From NCBI GenBank assembly GCA_019359495.1, contig JAHHHF010000082.1, forward strand, positions 62,001 through 126,000: a DNA stretch of 64,000 bases, read 5' to 3'. Every line of letters begins with the position of its first letter. The first letter of the stretch is position 1. Shown here in pieces: positions 27,712 through 37,973 of the stretch. The stretch is from Goleter apudmare HA4340-LM2 (GTDB lineage Bacteria > Cyanobacteriota > Cyanobacteriia > Cyanobacteriales > Nostocaceae). The notes below the pieces were generated by a model. The model made no database searches. It saw only the letters and a list, made by a program, of their open reading frames with translations, and was not told the DNA's origin. The translations under genes were made by a program, and so were the position numbers.

Positions 27712-29283
27712 ATGTTACTGGCAGCGACAATTGGCGAAGAAGTGATCACAAGCAATATAAAGCAATTTCTACTCGTGCTTTCAGTATCTTTGGGGGTAGC
27801 GACTCTACCGCAGATATTTAGCTGGTTTCGCCACATACCCTATACCTTACTACTAGTGATTGTGGGATTAGGCTTGGCATTTGTTGATGTGCGTCTAGTA
27901 ACCCTTTCTCCAGAATTAATTTTGTTCATTTTTCTACCACCATTATTATTTGAAGCCGCATGGAATTTAAAATGGTCAAATTTGAAGCGGGATTTAGTAC
28001 CTATTACTCTGTATGCAGTGTTTGGGGTAGTAATTTCGATTGTGGGGGTAGCAATTGGATTAAATCAACTGGCTGGACTTTCTCTGACTACAGCTTTGCT
28101 CATTGGTGCTAGTTTATCTGCTACTGATCCGGTTTCTGTGACTGCTTTGTTTCGAGAGTTAGGTGTTAGTAGTCGTCTTGGCACCTTGATGGAAGGCGAA
28201 AGCCTGTTCAATGATGGCATGGCGGTTGTCGCCTTTAGTTTTTTGGTGTCATTTTCTCTAGGAACTGCACAACTGGGATTGCCATCAATTTTGCTGGAAT
28301 TGTTTACAGTCGTGGGTATTGGGGTAGTAGTGGGAGGTGTGATTGGCTTTAGTATTTCCTACCTGACACAACGCTTTGATTTGCCGATGGTGGAACAATC
28401 TTTAACCCTCGTTTCTGCTTATGGTACTTACCTCATTATTGAAGACCTGGGTGGTTCTGGAGTGATTGGGGTTGTGACCACAGGCTTAATTTTGGGTAAC
28501 TTTGGTTCTCGTATTGGGATGAATCCCCGTACAAGGGTGATTGTTTCAGAATTTTGGGAATTTTTAGCGTTCTTTGTCAACTCAATTGTTTTTTTGTTGA
28601 TTGGCGACCAAATTCGCTTTGCTGGCTTGGCAGAAAACCTGCAATTGATTGCTGTTTCTGTGGGGGCGATGATTTTGATGCGGGGAGTAGCAATTTACAT
28701 TCTCAGCTATGTGAGCGATCGCCTGACACAATCACCAATTTCTTTACCTGATCAAACTATACTTTGGTGGGGTGGTTTACGTGGTTCTGTCTCCATTGCT
28801 ATAGCATTGAGTGTATCAACGACTTTACCAGAGCGAGACAAAATCATTGCTACAGTATTTGGAGTAGTTTTATTTACTTTACTTGTGCAGGGATTGACTA
28901 TTAAACCTTTACTGCAAAAGCTTCAGCTACTAGGAGACGCACCCTTACGAGAGCAATATATGGAATTGATGACTCGTCATGTAGCTTTAGAGAGAGTTTT
29001 GCAATACCTCCAAAAAGATCAACGTCCGGGAATTGATTTAGAGTTTTATCGTTATCAAGAAACGCTCATTAAAGGCGAACTTGTAGATTTGCAAGAAGAC
29101 ATAGACAAATTACAACAAGAGTATCCGGATCTTCGCAGTTTTATCACCGAACAGTTTCGCGGTGAACTGTTGGCAATTGAAGCAGATACTTATGCGGAAT
29201 TTGTCAAAGCTGGAAGATTAAATAAAGAACTTTCACCTATGCTGCAAGATGTTTTGCCGTATGGAGATGAAAAAAAGGGATGA
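27712..29283 (+). CDS. Na+/H+ antiporter, CPA1 (NhaP-like) family
   Basis: A 523-residue membrane antiporter with about 12 hydrophobic segments across residues 10-400. The ion-binding region is recognisable in IGASLSATDPVSVTALFREL and in EGESLFNDGMAVVAFS, where the Asp of the ND motif is the CPA1 carboxylate. The segment LWWGGLRGSVSIAIALS is also typical. A soluble C-terminal tail of about 115 charged residues (LMTRHVALERVLQYLQKDQR) may regulate it. Expected role: sodium and pH homeostasis in the plasma or thylakoid membrane. Confidence 0.93.
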   Translation: MLLAATIGEEVITSNIKQFLLVLSVSLGVATLPQIFSWFRHIPYTLLLVIVGLGLAFVDVRLVTLSPELILFIFLPPLLFEAAWNLKWSNLKRDLVPITLYAVFGVVISIVGVAIGLNQLAGLSLTTALLIGASLSATDPVSVTALFRELGVSSRLGTLMEGESLFNDGMAVVAFSFLVSFSLGTAQLGLPSILLELFTVVGIGVVVGGVIGFSISYLTQRFDLPMVEQSLTLVSAYGTYLIIEDLGGSGVIGVVTTGLILGNFGSRIGMNPRTRVIVSEFWEFLAFFVNSIVFLLIGDQIRFAGLAENLQLIAVSVGAMILMRGVAIYILSYVSDRLTQSPISLPDQTILWWGGLRGSVSIAIALSVSTTLPERDKIIATVFGVVLFTLLVQGLTIKPLLQKLQLLGDAPLREQYMELMTRHVALERVLQYLQKDQRPGIDLEFYRYQETLIKGELVDLQEDIDKLQQEYPDLRSFITEQFRGELLAIEADTYAEFVKAGRLNKELSPMLQDVLPYGDEKKG

Positions 29284-29414
29284 TTTAGAAATGTTGCATT
29301 GCAACGTCTCTATCAGGGTAAATGGTCAATCAATTTTGGATTTGGAATTGAGAGAACTTTTAATCTGAAATCTAAAATTGATCCAGTCAAGGGTCAAAGG
29401 TTATTCCCCATGCC

Positions 29415-29888
29415 CTATTCCCTATTCCATTGCGAAAAGGGATATTTGACTAAATTACTGTTGAAATATTTGGGGTCATCTGACACTTCTTTGCCAATCC
29501 AGGTTGGTAGTTCAATTTGCTGTTGTTCATCGCTAAGTTCAACTTCAGCTATTATCAACCCTTTGTTTACACCGTCAAACTCATCTATTTCCCAAATTAA
29601 ATTACCGTACTCTACCCTATATCTAGTTTTTTCTATTAAAGGGCGATCGCATAAAGTATCTAGCATCTCTTGAGCGTCTGCAACTGGAATCGGGTACTCA
29701 AACTCTGATCGGGAATATTTGATACTAGGCCCCTTAATAGTTAAGTAGCCTTGGTCGCCTATGATACGAATACGGACAGTAGCTGTTTTTTGGGTAGATA
29801 TATATCCCTGGCAATAAAAACTACCTGTCGCTAAATTTTTCCAACTATCTCCTTGGACTAAAAATTTACGCTCTATTTCCTGTGCCAT
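29415..29888 (-). CDS. CYTH domain protein (triphosphate tunnel metalloenzyme)
   Basis: A 157-residue single-domain protein with the ExExK-type N-terminal signature QEIERKFLVQGD, then TVRIRIIGDQGYLTIKGPSI and the acidic strand WEIDEFDGVNKGLIIAEVEL. Members hydrolyse inorganic triphosphate or nucleoside triphosphates, and some are adenylate cyclases. Being divergent from polyphosphate kinase makes a role in (poly)phosphate metabolism attractive, but that is inference. Confidence 0.9.
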   Translation of the reverse strand: MAQEIERKFLVQGDSWKNLATGSFYCQGYISTQKTATVRIRIIGDQGYLTIKGPSIKYSRSEFEYPIPVADAQEMLDTLCDRPLIEKTRYRVEYGNLIWEIDEFDGVNKGLIIAEVELSDEQQQIELPTWIGKEVSDDPKYFNSNLVKYPFSQWNRE

Positions 29889-30129
29889 TTTATTTGAGAT
29901 TACTTTGATCAGATTATTTTCAATTTATCAAAGATTAAAAATTTAATTTTTAATCTTATCTTGACCAAAGCTTTACCTGTTTTTAAACATAGTAAACATA
30001 CTAGTAAATAGCAGATTAAAGTTTAGTTATTAGCAAGTTATTAATATTGTTGTGTGCTAAATAGTGGACATATTTTATGTTAGTTTAAAAAAATCTCCAT
30101 AAAAATATTCTGCTTTGGCAAATACAATC

Positions 30130-32274
30130 ATGACTGAAGCACAAAAAGTTAGCGAAGCTATTAATCTGAACGAGTCACAGTACTACTTTAATCGAGAGCT
30201 AAGTTGGTTAGAATTTAATCGGCGGGTTTTGCATGAGGCTTTAGATATCCGCACTCCATTACTAGAAAGACTAAAGTTTACTGCCATTTTTAGTTCTAAT
30301 CTAGATGAATTCTTTATGGTGCGTGTGGCAATTCTCAAAGACCAAGTTGAAGCAGAATTAAGTAAGCGCACTGCCGATGGTTTGACTCCACAACAACAAT
30401 TAGACGCGATTTATCAGCATCTACACCCAATGGTGAGTGAGCAACATCGCCATTTTGAGCAGGTACTACGTCCAGAAATGGCAGCCCACGGTATTCATTT
30501 GCTGAATTACATTGACACCACTCCAGAACAGCGTAGTTACCTACAACAAGTATTTAAAAAACAGATTTTTCCAGTCCTGACACCTTTAGCTGTAGATCCT
30601 AGTCATCCTTTCCCTCTGATGGCGAATCTTAGCCTGAATTTAGCTGTAGTAGTGAAAGCTCCTAATACAGGAGAAGAAAAATTTGCTAGGGTTAAAGTCC
30701 CGAATATTTTGCCGCGTTTTATTGCTTTACCTCAGGAATTACAAACACAAAATGGCAAATTAAATCACTGGAGTGGCGTATCTATAGAGCAGGTAATTGC
30801 TCATAATTTAGAAGCTTTATTTCCAGGGATGATTATTCGAGAATATTATGTGTTTCGGCTAACTCGTGATGCTGATTTAGAAGTAGCGGAACAAGAAGCG
30901 GATGATTTGCTATTAGCAATTCAACAAGAATTGCGTAAACGACATCTTGGCGGTTCTGTGGTGCGGTTAGAAATTCAACCATCAATGCCTCAGTCAGTTA
31001 GACAAATGTTAATGGCAGAAATGAAACTGATTGAGAGTGATGTCTACGAGATTGAGGGGTTGCTCAACTTAAAAGATTTGTTTTCCTTTATGTCCCTACC
31101 CTTACCTGAACTCAAAGATCCAGCTTGGGTATCAGTAATTCCGCCACGTCTGCGCCATTTCCATCAACAGAATAAAGTTGCTAATTTTAACGACGAAGAG
31201 AAAAATATTTTTGCGGTGATTCAGCAAAAAGATTTGCTAGTACATCACCCTTATGAATCCTTTAGCGCCTCGGTAGAGCAGTTTATTGTGCAGGCCGCTC
31301 ATGATCCTCATGTGTTGGCAATGAAGATGACACTTTATAGAACTTCCGGTGATTCTGAAATTGTCAGTTCTTTGATTGCTGCGGCGGAAAATGGCAAACA
31401 AGTTGCTGTGCTTGTAGAATTAAAAGCCCGGTTTGATGAGGAAAATAACATTACCTGGGCGAATAAATTAGAAAAATCTGGTGTGCATGTCATCTATGGG
31501 TTGGTGGGGCTAAAGACTCACACCAAAATTGCGTTGGTTGTGCGTCAAGAAGGCGAAGAAATTCGTCGTTATGTCCACGTTGGCACGGGTAACTATAATC
31601 CGAAAACAGCGAAGTTATATACTGATGTGGGTTTACTGAGTTGTCGAGAAGATTTAGGTGCAGACTTAACTGATTTATTTAATTATTTGACTGGTTACTC
31701 CTATCAGGAATCTTATCGTAAGCTTTTGGTGTCACCCGTCAATATGCGCGATCGCATTATTGCCCTGATCAAACGGGAAATCGAACACAGTAAAAATGGC
31801 AAAGAGGGTAAGATTGTTGCCAAGATGAATTCCTTGGTTGACCCTAAAATTATTGCGACTCTCTATGAAGCATCTCAAGCTGGGGTACAAATAGACTTGA
31901 TTGTCCGGGGCGTGTGTTGTCTGCGTCCGGGAATTCCTGAAGTTAGTGAAAATATTCGGGTTATTAGCATCATCGGTCGTTTTTTAGAACACTCACGGAT
32001 TTTTCACTTCTACAATAACGGTGAAAATGAAATATACATCGGTAGTGCCGATTGGATGCCTCGTAACTTGGATCGTCGTGTAGAAGCTGTAATCCCAGTT
32101 GAGGATGCCGAGATTGTGCAACATTTACAAACCATTCTGGAAATTCTGTTGGCAGATAATCGCCAAGCTTGGGAAATGCAAACAGACGGTGCTTATATCC
32201 AACGTCGCCCTGGTAAGGATGAATCAGAACGCAGTTCTCAAAAGCTGTTGATGGAAATGGCGATGGTGGATTAG
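30130..32274 (+). CDS. ppk1: Polyphosphate kinase 1
   Basis: Polymerises the gamma-phosphate of ATP into polyphosphate. The order of family blocks is complete: YYFNRELSWLEFNRRVLHEA (N domain), LTPLAVDPSHPFPLMANLSL, MKMTLYRTSGDSEIVSSLI, the site with the autophosphorylated His in RRYVHVGTGNYNPKTAKLY, and the second conserved His in FLEHSRIFHFYNNGENEIYI. I chose the ATG at 30130 (714 residues); an in-frame TTG at 30115 would add five. Neither has a strong ribosome-binding site. A GC-rich hairpin lies 17 bases after the stop. Confidence 0.95.
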   Translation: MTEAQKVSEAINLNESQYYFNRELSWLEFNRRVLHEALDIRTPLLERLKFTAIFSSNLDEFFMVRVAILKDQVEAELSKRTADGLTPQQQLDAIYQHLHPMVSEQHRHFEQVLRPEMAAHGIHLLNYIDTTPEQRSYLQQVFKKQIFPVLTPLAVDPSHPFPLMANLSLNLAVVVKAPNTGEEKFARVKVPNILPRFIALPQELQTQNGKLNHWSGVSIEQVIAHNLEALFPGMIIREYYVFRLTRDADLEVAEQEADDLLLAIQQELRKRHLGGSVVRLEIQPSMPQSVRQMLMAEMKLIESDVYEIEGLLNLKDLFSFMSLPLPELKDPAWVSVIPPRLRHFHQQNKVANFNDEEKNIFAVIQQKDLLVHHPYESFSASVEQFIVQAAHDPHVLAMKMTLYRTSGDSEIVSSLIAAAENGKQVAVLVELKARFDEENNITWANKLEKSGVHVIYGLVGLKTHTKIALVVRQEGEEIRRYVHVGTGNYNPKTAKLYTDVGLLSCREDLGADLTDLFNYLTGYSYQESYRKLLVSPVNMRDRIIALIKREIEHSKNGKEGKIVAKMNSLVDPKIIATLYEASQAGVQIDLIVRGVCCLRPGIPEVSENIRVISIIGRFLEHSRIFHFYNNGENEIYIGSADWMPRNLDRRVEAVIPVEDAEIVQHLQTILEILLADNRQAWEMQTDGAYIQRRPGKDESERSSQKLLMEMAMVD

Positions 32275-32762
32275 TTCCCTGGAAGAATCAGGGCGGGGTT
32301 TCCCCGCCCCTACGGGGTATTCGTTTTTTGAATTGGGATTATGAATATTGTCAGCAATCCCAGCCATTGCCCAATGTTCATTGTCCACCAATCACAATGC
32401 TTTGACCTTGCTTTCCAGCCTGCTAGTTAAATATGACAGTAAAGTGACAGCTTTAAAAGGGAACTGGGAATAGTGAAGCGATACCTAACCCAGAAGATTC
32501 ATCCCTAAATTTAGCAACGCCAGTCTTGGGTACTCATTATAGCCTTTCTCGGTTGAACGCAACACAATCAAGGGCGGGGAAACCCCTACGGGTTTTGCGA
32601 TTTAAAACTGTACTTCACTCGTCTGAAAATCGCTATAAGTAAGTCAGCGATAATAAACCTAACTGGGATATTTTTCCTCAAGAAAGACGACTCAAGATAG
32701 GTGCAGCGATCGCTTCCAAGAACTAGACTAAAAATGTAGACTTAGTCTGACAGGAACACCTG
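32275..32762. other. Gene-free, repeat-bearing region downstream of ppk1
   Basis: No coding frame. It has two copies of a CGGGG-CCCC-CTACGGG repeat (32291-32316 and about 32573-32600) and short heptamer-like text at 32355-32395 (CCCAGCCATTGCCCAATG). These look like dispersed cyanobacterial intergenic repeats. Confidence 0.6.
32291..32309 (+). terminator. GC-rich hairpin after ppk1
   Basis: GGGCGGGG and CCCCGCCC pair around TTT. The T-run TTTTTT comes only about 15 bases later, so it may be a repeat hairpin that doubles as terminator. Confidence 0.6.
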
Positions 32763-33239
32763 ATGAAAGCTAGATGGATTATTACAGCTGTTTCCGCAGC
32801 GCTGTTTTTCGGTGGAAGCCTGTTGACATCTTTGCGTGACCCCTGGTTTCAGAACTTGCAACGTCCTGATTGGTTAACCTTTGAGTTCCTGATCCCGTTC
32901 ATTTGGACTTTCATTTGGGCTTGTCTCACCGTTTCCGCAATTATCGTCTGGGAGAAAAGCGGCAAACAACGTTCTCGTCCTTGGGGCTTCATGGCTGTTT
33001 ATGCAGCGATCGCTTTGCTAACATCAATTTATAGTCCCATAGTCGTAGAACTCCAGAGCCTCACAGGTGGAATCATTGTTGGCGGCTTGGCAACCTTACT
33101 TGTCTACATCTTGGCATTTCTGGTCAAGCCAATTTCTCAAAAAGCCTTCTGGCTATTTTTACCATACGCTCTTTGGGGCCCTTTCGGTACTTATCTGACT
33201 TGGTTACTATTGCAACTAAATTCTGGTGTGGCTAAATAA
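32763..33239 (+). CDS. TspO/MBR-like tryptophan-rich membrane protein
   Basis: A 158-residue protein with five hydrophobic segments, the number expected for TspO. Tryptophans cluster as in the family (PWFQNLQRPDWLTFEFLIPF, FIWTFIWACLTVSAIIVWEK, YALWGPFGTYLTWLLLQLN). TspO proteins bind porphyrins and affect stress signalling. The final helix lacks the usual WxxN pattern in part, so this is a divergent member. No partner beside it. Confidence 0.75.
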   Translation: MKARWIITAVSAALFFGGSLLTSLRDPWFQNLQRPDWLTFEFLIPFIWTFIWACLTVSAIIVWEKSGKQRSRPWGFMAVYAAIALLTSIYSPIVVELQSLTGGIIVGGLATLLVYILAFLVKPISQKAFWLFLPYALWGPFGTYLTWLLLQLNSGVAK

Positions 33240-33243
33240 GGTC

Positions 33244-33330
33244 AAGGGTTAAGGGTCAGGAGAGACGCGATTAATCGTACTCAAGGGTCAAAAGTGATTT
33301 TTCCAATGCCCAATACCCAATACCCAATTC
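33244..33330. repeat. Short tandem repeat tract before the HhoA-type protease
   Basis: GTCAAGGGTTAAGGGTCAGG and later CAAGGGTCAAAAG units flank GAGACGCGATTAATCG. Then come CCCAATA units (about 33306-33328) right up to the protease start. Typical of heterocystous cyanobacterial short repeats. Confidence 0.65.
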
Positions 33331-33332
33331 TT

Positions 33333-34451
33333 ATGAAAAGAATTCTCCTGCAACCTGCGCTTTATCTGGCTTTGCTGGTGACTGGATGCATTACCACCAA
33401 CAAAGCTAGGGAACCAGCACCTCGTCCCCCATCTCTCATCCGGGTCAATACTGAGGATAATTATGTCACCCAGGTTGTGCAACAAGTAGGCCCGGCAGTG
33501 GTACGAATCGACTCTACTCGCACAGTAGAAGTTTCTCCAGACCCTGGATTAGAAAGGTTTTTCGGCGATCAATTACCTCCTACAGAGCGAGTGCAACAAG
33601 GCATCGGTTCAGGATTTATTACCAGACCTGATGGCATAATTTTTACTAATGCCCATGTGGTGGCAGATGCAGATAATGTCTCTGTAGTTTTAAAGGATGG
33701 TCGCCGATTTCAAGGCGATGTGGTGGGTGTTGACCGAGTTACTGATGTTGCAGTAGTCAGGATCAAAGCCACAGGACTGCCAACAGTCAATTTCGGCAAC
33801 TCTGATAACATACTACCGGGAGAGTGGGCGATCGCTATCGGTAATCCTTTGGGACTGGATAACACTGTCACCCAAGGAATTATCAGCGCTACTCAGCGTT
33901 CAACTGCTGATTTGGGTGTACCCACAGAGCGGGTTGATTTTATCCAAACTGATACAGCGATTAATCCGGGTAACTCTGGCGGTCCTCTGCTCAATGCTCA
34001 AGGGGAAGTAATTGGGATGAACACCGCAGTTTTGAAGGGAGCACAAGGTTTAGGCTTTGCGATTCCCATCAATACTGCTCGCCGAATTACCGATCAACTG
34101 ATAACTCAAGGTCGAGTGGATCATCCCTATATCGGTGTGCAAATGGCTCAGTTGAGTCCTGAGTTGCGAGAAAAAATTAATCAGAGTGATACTGGTTTAA
34201 AAATTAGCCAAGATACAGGCGTGATCATTTTAGGAGTCGCCCGTAACTCTCCGGCAACGCGTGGGGGTTTGCGTCCTGGTGACATCATTGAAAGTCTCAA
34301 CGGCGTAGCAATTAAAGATATCAAGCAAGTACAAGAAATAGTGGAAGCTACCAAGATAGGTAATCCCTTACAAATTGTTGTAAATCGCAATGGTCGCAGA
34401 CAAGCGATCGCTGTTCGCCCACAGCCATTACCAAATAAACAACCAACATAG
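33333..34451 (+). CDS. HhoA/HtrA-type serine protease, lipoprotein form
   Basis: A periplasmic or lumenal DegP-family protease of 372 residues. From ATG 33333 it has a signal peptide with a lipobox (LALLVTGC, Cys19), which is why this start is preferred over the upstream GTG whose codons run through tandem repeats. Catalytic triad: His108 (TNAHVV), Asp138 (VTDVAV), Ser215 (NPGNSGGPL). One PDZ domain follows (about 260-360, GVARNSPATRGGLRPGDIIE). Cyanobacterial relatives are HhoA, HhoB and HtrA; which one cannot be told here. Confidence 0.92.
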   Translation: MKRILLQPALYLALLVTGCITTNKAREPAPRPPSLIRVNTEDNYVTQVVQQVGPAVVRIDSTRTVEVSPDPGLERFFGDQLPPTERVQQGIGSGFITRPDGIIFTNAHVVADADNVSVVLKDGRRFQGDVVGVDRVTDVAVVRIKATGLPTVNFGNSDNILPGEWAIAIGNPLGLDNTVTQGIISATQRSTADLGVPTERVDFIQTDTAINPGNSGGPLLNAQGEVIGMNTAVLKGAQGLGFAIPINTARRITDQLITQGRVDHPYIGVQMAQLSPELREKINQSDTGLKISQDTGVIILGVARNSPATRGGLRPGDIIESLNGVAIKDIKQVQEIVEATKIGNPLQIVVNRNGRRQAIAVRPQPLPNKQPT

Positions 34452-34966
34452 CCCAAAAACAACTCTCTCAGGTCGCATATTTCAGCGTCAAATCGTCTGG
34501 CAAATGATAGACGCAATAACGATTACCTTTGCTTATGCTTTTGGTGATTCATCACTCTTCATTATTTCTGCTTTAGAGGATGTTTGAAAAGTTTTGGGCG
34601 AATATAATTCGCTACTACACAGGCAAAGTCCACCGACCTGGAGTAACACAAAATCAAGGATTTGAAACCTGCGGAGGCGGGTTGTGTCTGTATAGCCAAG
34701 CCACTGCTTTGGGCGGGTTTCCCGACTTGTAGCAAGTGGCGCGCGATTTCTAATCGCCAGGGCTGGGATTAATTTAGACTTTTCAAACAACCTCTTAACC
34801 TCAGTTCCATGAACTTCATCCCAATTTGAAAAATGATGGCGACAATTGGATTCACAAAACCCAGATGTAGATAGGGATTGCCAATCCACAATCTCAAATT
34901 TAAAACCCACCTCTTTCTTGTTAAGAGGGAAAAAAACGGAATTAACATTTAGGCAAAGAGAAACAT
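34452..34966. other. Intergenic region holding MITE copy A
   Basis: No gene. Apart from the 219-bp element at 34576-34794 it holds about 170 bp upstream of the site-2 protease with AAGAGGGAAAAAAACGG near 34921; nothing else recognised. Open frames here are produced by the element. Confidence 0.7.
34576..34794 (-). mobile_element. MITE copy A, 219 bp, inverted orientation
   Basis: Bounded by inverted ends GAGGATGTTTGAAAAGT and ACTTTTCAAACAACCTC (one mismatch) and by a TTA direct repeat (34573-34575 and 34795-34797). The interior is shared, in reverse complement, with copies at 38201 and 44740, for example TAGCAAGTGGCGCGCGATTT. No transposase frame. The GAG ends with a 3-bp TNA duplication resemble the IS1031 subgroup of IS5. 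Confidence 0.85.
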
Positions 34967-36097
34967 ATGCAAGGTTTTCGCTTAGGTTCTATTTCCGGAT
35001 TTGAAATCCGAGTCGATTTGTCTTGGCTATTAATATTCTTCCTAGTCCTATGGACTTTAAGCGCTGGACTATTTCCAGCCACCTATCCAGGACTAGCAAA
35101 TACTACTTATTTTGGTATGGGTTTAGTGGCGACCCTACTTTTTTTCGCTTCACTGCTAGCTCACGAATTATCCCACTCCTTCGTCGCTAGAGCTAAGGGA
35201 ATTCCCGTGGAAGGGATTACCCTATTTATCTTTGGTGGTGTTTCTCGCACTCGCATGGATGCGGAAACTCCCGGTGATGAATTCCAGATTGCGATCGTTG
35301 GGCCTCTTACCAGTGTGCTGCTGGCTGGCTTTTTCGGGTTGATTTGGTATATAGGAATAAACGCGGGTTGGAGTGTTGTAGTTACAGGTATTGCTTCTTA
35401 CTTAGCATCTATCAACCTCGTCCTGGCAATCTTTAATATGTTACCAGGGTTTCCTCTAGATGGTGGTCGTGTATTTCGCTCCTTAATTTGGAAGTATACT
35501 GGCGATCAGCGAAAAGCTACTCAAATAGCTTCTACAGGAGGGAAATGGCTGGGTTTCTTGGTGATTGCTCTTGGTATCTGGCAAATGTTTAATTACGCCA
35601 TTTTGGGTGGACTTTGGTTTATCTTGATCGGTTGGTTTTTATATAACGCCGCAGAAGCTAGTTATGAGGAATTGTTACTCCGCACCAGTCTCAAAGGAGT
35701 ACGCGCGCGAGAAATCATGACTCCCTATCCGGAAATTGTCAGTGCTGATTTGACCCTACAAGAGTTAGTGGATAAATATTTTCTCAGTCGTCGCTATCAA
35801 TCTTTTCCAGTAATTCAAGATGGTCAACCTGTAGGTATTATTACTTTAAGTCAGATCCGAGATATTCCGCGTGAAGAGTGGGTATATCGCACCGTGCAAG
35901 ATACAATGATGCCTACAGATCAGGGAGTAACTGCTCGTCCAGAAGAGCAGATGTCTCAGGTGCTGGAAAAAATGCAAGAATCCAGTGTCCGGCGAGTGTT
36001 AGTGATTCAGAATGGTCTACTCCAGGGCATTATTACTGCTAATGATATTGCCAGATGGTTGCAGCGACAGCGAGAATTTGGCCATCAAATGGGGTAA
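34967..36097 (+). CDS. Site-2 protease (M50) with CBS domains
   Basis: Intramembrane zinc metalloprotease of 376 residues. The metal site HELSH is at residues 66-70 in a hydrophobic helix; the third ligand lies in NMLPGFPLDGGRVFRSL. After about six membrane segments comes a pair of CBS domains (about 245-370; VRAREIMTPYPEIVSADLTL and VRRVLVIQNGLLQGIITAND), which usually bind adenosine nucleotides. Relatives cut transmembrane anti-sigma factors or regulate membrane proteins; the target here is unknown. Confidence 0.92.
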   Translation: MQGFRLGSISGFEIRVDLSWLLIFFLVLWTLSAGLFPATYPGLANTTYFGMGLVATLLFFASLLAHELSHSFVARAKGIPVEGITLFIFGGVSRTRMDAETPGDEFQIAIVGPLTSVLLAGFFGLIWYIGINAGWSVVVTGIASYLASINLVLAIFNMLPGFPLDGGRVFRSLIWKYTGDQRKATQIASTGGKWLGFLVIALGIWQMFNYAILGGLWFILIGWFLYNAAEASYEELLLRTSLKGVRAREIMTPYPEIVSADLTLQELVDKYFLSRRYQSFPVIQDGQPVGIITLSQIRDIPREEWVYRTVQDTMMPTDQGVTARPEEQMSQVLEKMQESSVRRVLVIQNGLLQGIITANDIARWLQRQREFGHQMG

Positions 36098-36148
36098 AAA
36101 TGCAGATCTAAATTAACAACTGCTAGAACCACCACCCTATCAGCCTAA

Positions 36149-36556
36149 TTAATCAGAATTCTCATCCTTACGCAGGAGATTTTGGGGGAAAAACATACCT
36201 TTTTTAGGTGAGTATTCAGAACAATTATGTGCCTCATCTGTGAGCACAATAGAAGGTTTGACGGCACATTTAAGATAATGGTTGTTTGAATAATATTGGC
36301 AGTTTTTGCAGGGAACTTTATGTGAGTTATGTACGGTAAAAACCATCTTGTTTTCTATAAATGTTCGGATTTTTCGCAACAATATAAAGAAAACTACCCA
36401 ACTGAAAACAAAGCCAATAGGTGACAAAGATATAGCAATATCCGGTATAGTAAATCCTTCTTGTTTTGCTTGTTCTTGTTTAACTTCACTCTGATTTTTT
36501 TGATTGATGGTAGTATTTACCAGTACGATTTTTTGCCGCATTTGCTCAACAGACAT
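36149..36556 (-). CDS. Conserved hypothetical protein with one membrane helix and a Cys cluster
   Basis: A 135-residue protein. An N-terminal charged region (QMRQKIVLVNTTINQKNQSE) is followed by one hydrophobic segment at about 42-62 (LSPIGFVFSWVVFFILL) and a basic stretch. Then comes a Cys-rich part with VPCKNCQYYSNNHYLKCAVK and, further on, NCSEYSPK: a CxxC-C-C arrangement that could hold a metal or disulphides. The Cys part is seen in several cyanobacterial small proteins of unknown role. Not otherwise recognised. Confidence 0.7.
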   Translation of the reverse strand: MSVEQMRQKIVLVNTTINQKNQSEVKQEQAKQEGFTIPDIAISLSPIGFVFSWVVFFILLRKIRTFIENKMVFTVHNSHKVPCKNCQYYSNNHYLKCAVKPSIVLTDEAHNCSEYSPKKGMFFPQNLLRKDENSD

Positions 36557-37187
36557 ATTATTTACCTTTGGCTATATATTCTTACAACATTGTTTTTTGA
36601 TAACTAGTAACTAAACAGTAATCTGTATATAAACTGACTACTGAAATTAGCATGAGCAGAGAACTCTTACTGAGTAGGTTTCTACTAATGCTGTAAATTA
36701 CTCAACGAAGGGAAATACGTACATTTATGAAAATCTCTCACTAGCTTGTACTAAATTAACTGTATAAGGGTTTAATTATAGGTGTAGCAAAACCTCGGAG
36801 AACATATATCTGTCGCTAGTTTTGCTTGTTCTTGAGGTCTTTATATCCAAAGGAGTAGATTAAATAAGAAGTTCAAGTAATGTACTTTTATTTTAAAATT
36901 TATTGGTTGTAATTCAAGTTAATAAAGACACTGTCACTTTTTAGTCACATTTATAGAAAAAGCTGAATATAGGAATCTGATATTTTCTACATCTCATTGA
37001 TTAACCTTGTTTGTTTGAAATGCAATTGTTTTTGTATTAGCTGCTTATTTGATTGAAAAAATTAGATGCTCATGAGGTTTGTAAGTTACTTGTTTTCTTG
37101 GCTTTAGCAATAATCAAATTCCCATAAAATAACAGGCTAAATATTCATCTGATGAAAATATTATGTTGCTGATTTAGGTAATGCTTT
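36557..37187. other. 631-bp AT-rich gene-free region
   Basis: No frame longer than about 40 codons looks coding. No strong hairpin, tandem repeat or binding site seen. Probably promoters for the flanking divergent genes. Confidence 0.6.
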
Positions 37188-37973
37188 ATGAGAAGATTTT
37201 GCCCAAAAAAAATATTTTTTTTAATAGCAGGAATCGTGTTTGCAATTCTGCTAAATTCTTGCCAACCAGTACTCATAGCTGAGTCACAATCTCTCAGCAG
37301 CACAAAAATTTCTGCGTCTTTACTACCAGTAGCTTCCCCTGAACGAGAACTCACTGCTTCACCTGCCAAGCTACCACCATTACCATATGACTACGGTGCT
37401 TTAGACAAGGCGATTGATGCTGAAACTATGAAACTGCATCATGATGAGCATCATGCTAGTTATGTCAACAATCTCAATAATGCATTACAACAATATCCCA
37501 ATCTCCAAAGAAGAAGTGTAGAAGCTTTACTTCGGGACTTGAATAACGTACCGGAAAATATTCGCAGCAAAGTAAGAAATAACGGTGGTGGACACCTTAA
37601 TCACACTATGTTTTGGCAAATCATGAGTCCTCAAGGTGGTGGAGAACCAATAGGAGAAATTGCTCAAGAAATTAACCAAACTTTTGGCAATTTTGACGTC
37701 TTTAAACAACAATTTAATGCAGCTGGAGCAGAGCATTTTGGTAGTGGTTGGGTTTGGCTAGTGCGTAATCCCCAAAATGAACTCCAAATCGTAACTACAA
37801 CAAATCAAGATAACCCAATTATGGATGGTTCATATCCCATTATCGGTAATGATTTATGGGAACATGCATATTACTTGAAATATCGCAACCGTCGCCCTGA
37901 ATATTTAAATAATTGGTGGAATGTGGTTAATTGGTCTGAAATTAATAGGCGAATTCAAGCCTCATCACCGTAG
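37188..37973 (+). CDS. sodA: Membrane-anchored Mn/Fe superoxide dismutase
   Basis: Converts superoxide to peroxide. 261 residues: the first 40 form a hydrophobic anchor or lipoprotein signal ([15 protein letters not shown]) and linker, then the catalytic domain. Metal ligands are visible: His in [15 protein letters not shown], His in [10 protein letters not shown], and Asp/His in [22 protein letters not shown] and [12 protein letters not shown] suggest the manganese type. Heterocystous cyanobacteria have just such a membrane-bound MnSOD. Gln/Gly selectivity positions were judged only by eye. Confidence 0.92.
   Translation: MRRFCPKKIFFLIAGIVFAILLNSCQPVLIAESQSLSSTKISASLLPVASPERELTASPAKLPPLPYDYGALDKAIDAETMKLHHDEHHASYVNNLNNALQQYPNLQRRSVEALLRDLNNVPENIRSKVRNNGGGHLNHTMFWQIMSPQGGGEPIGEIAQEINQTFGNFDVFKQQFNAAGAEHFGSGWVWLVRNPQNELQIVTTTNQDNPIMDGSYPIIGNDLWEHAYYLKYRNRRPEYLNNWWNVVNWSEINRRIQASSP

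Noticed and set aside
34533-34910. Open frames across 34533-34910, 38205-38435 and 44726-45014 with similar peptides
   Set aside because: They translate the MITE copies; the similarity between them is repeat DNA, not a protein family.
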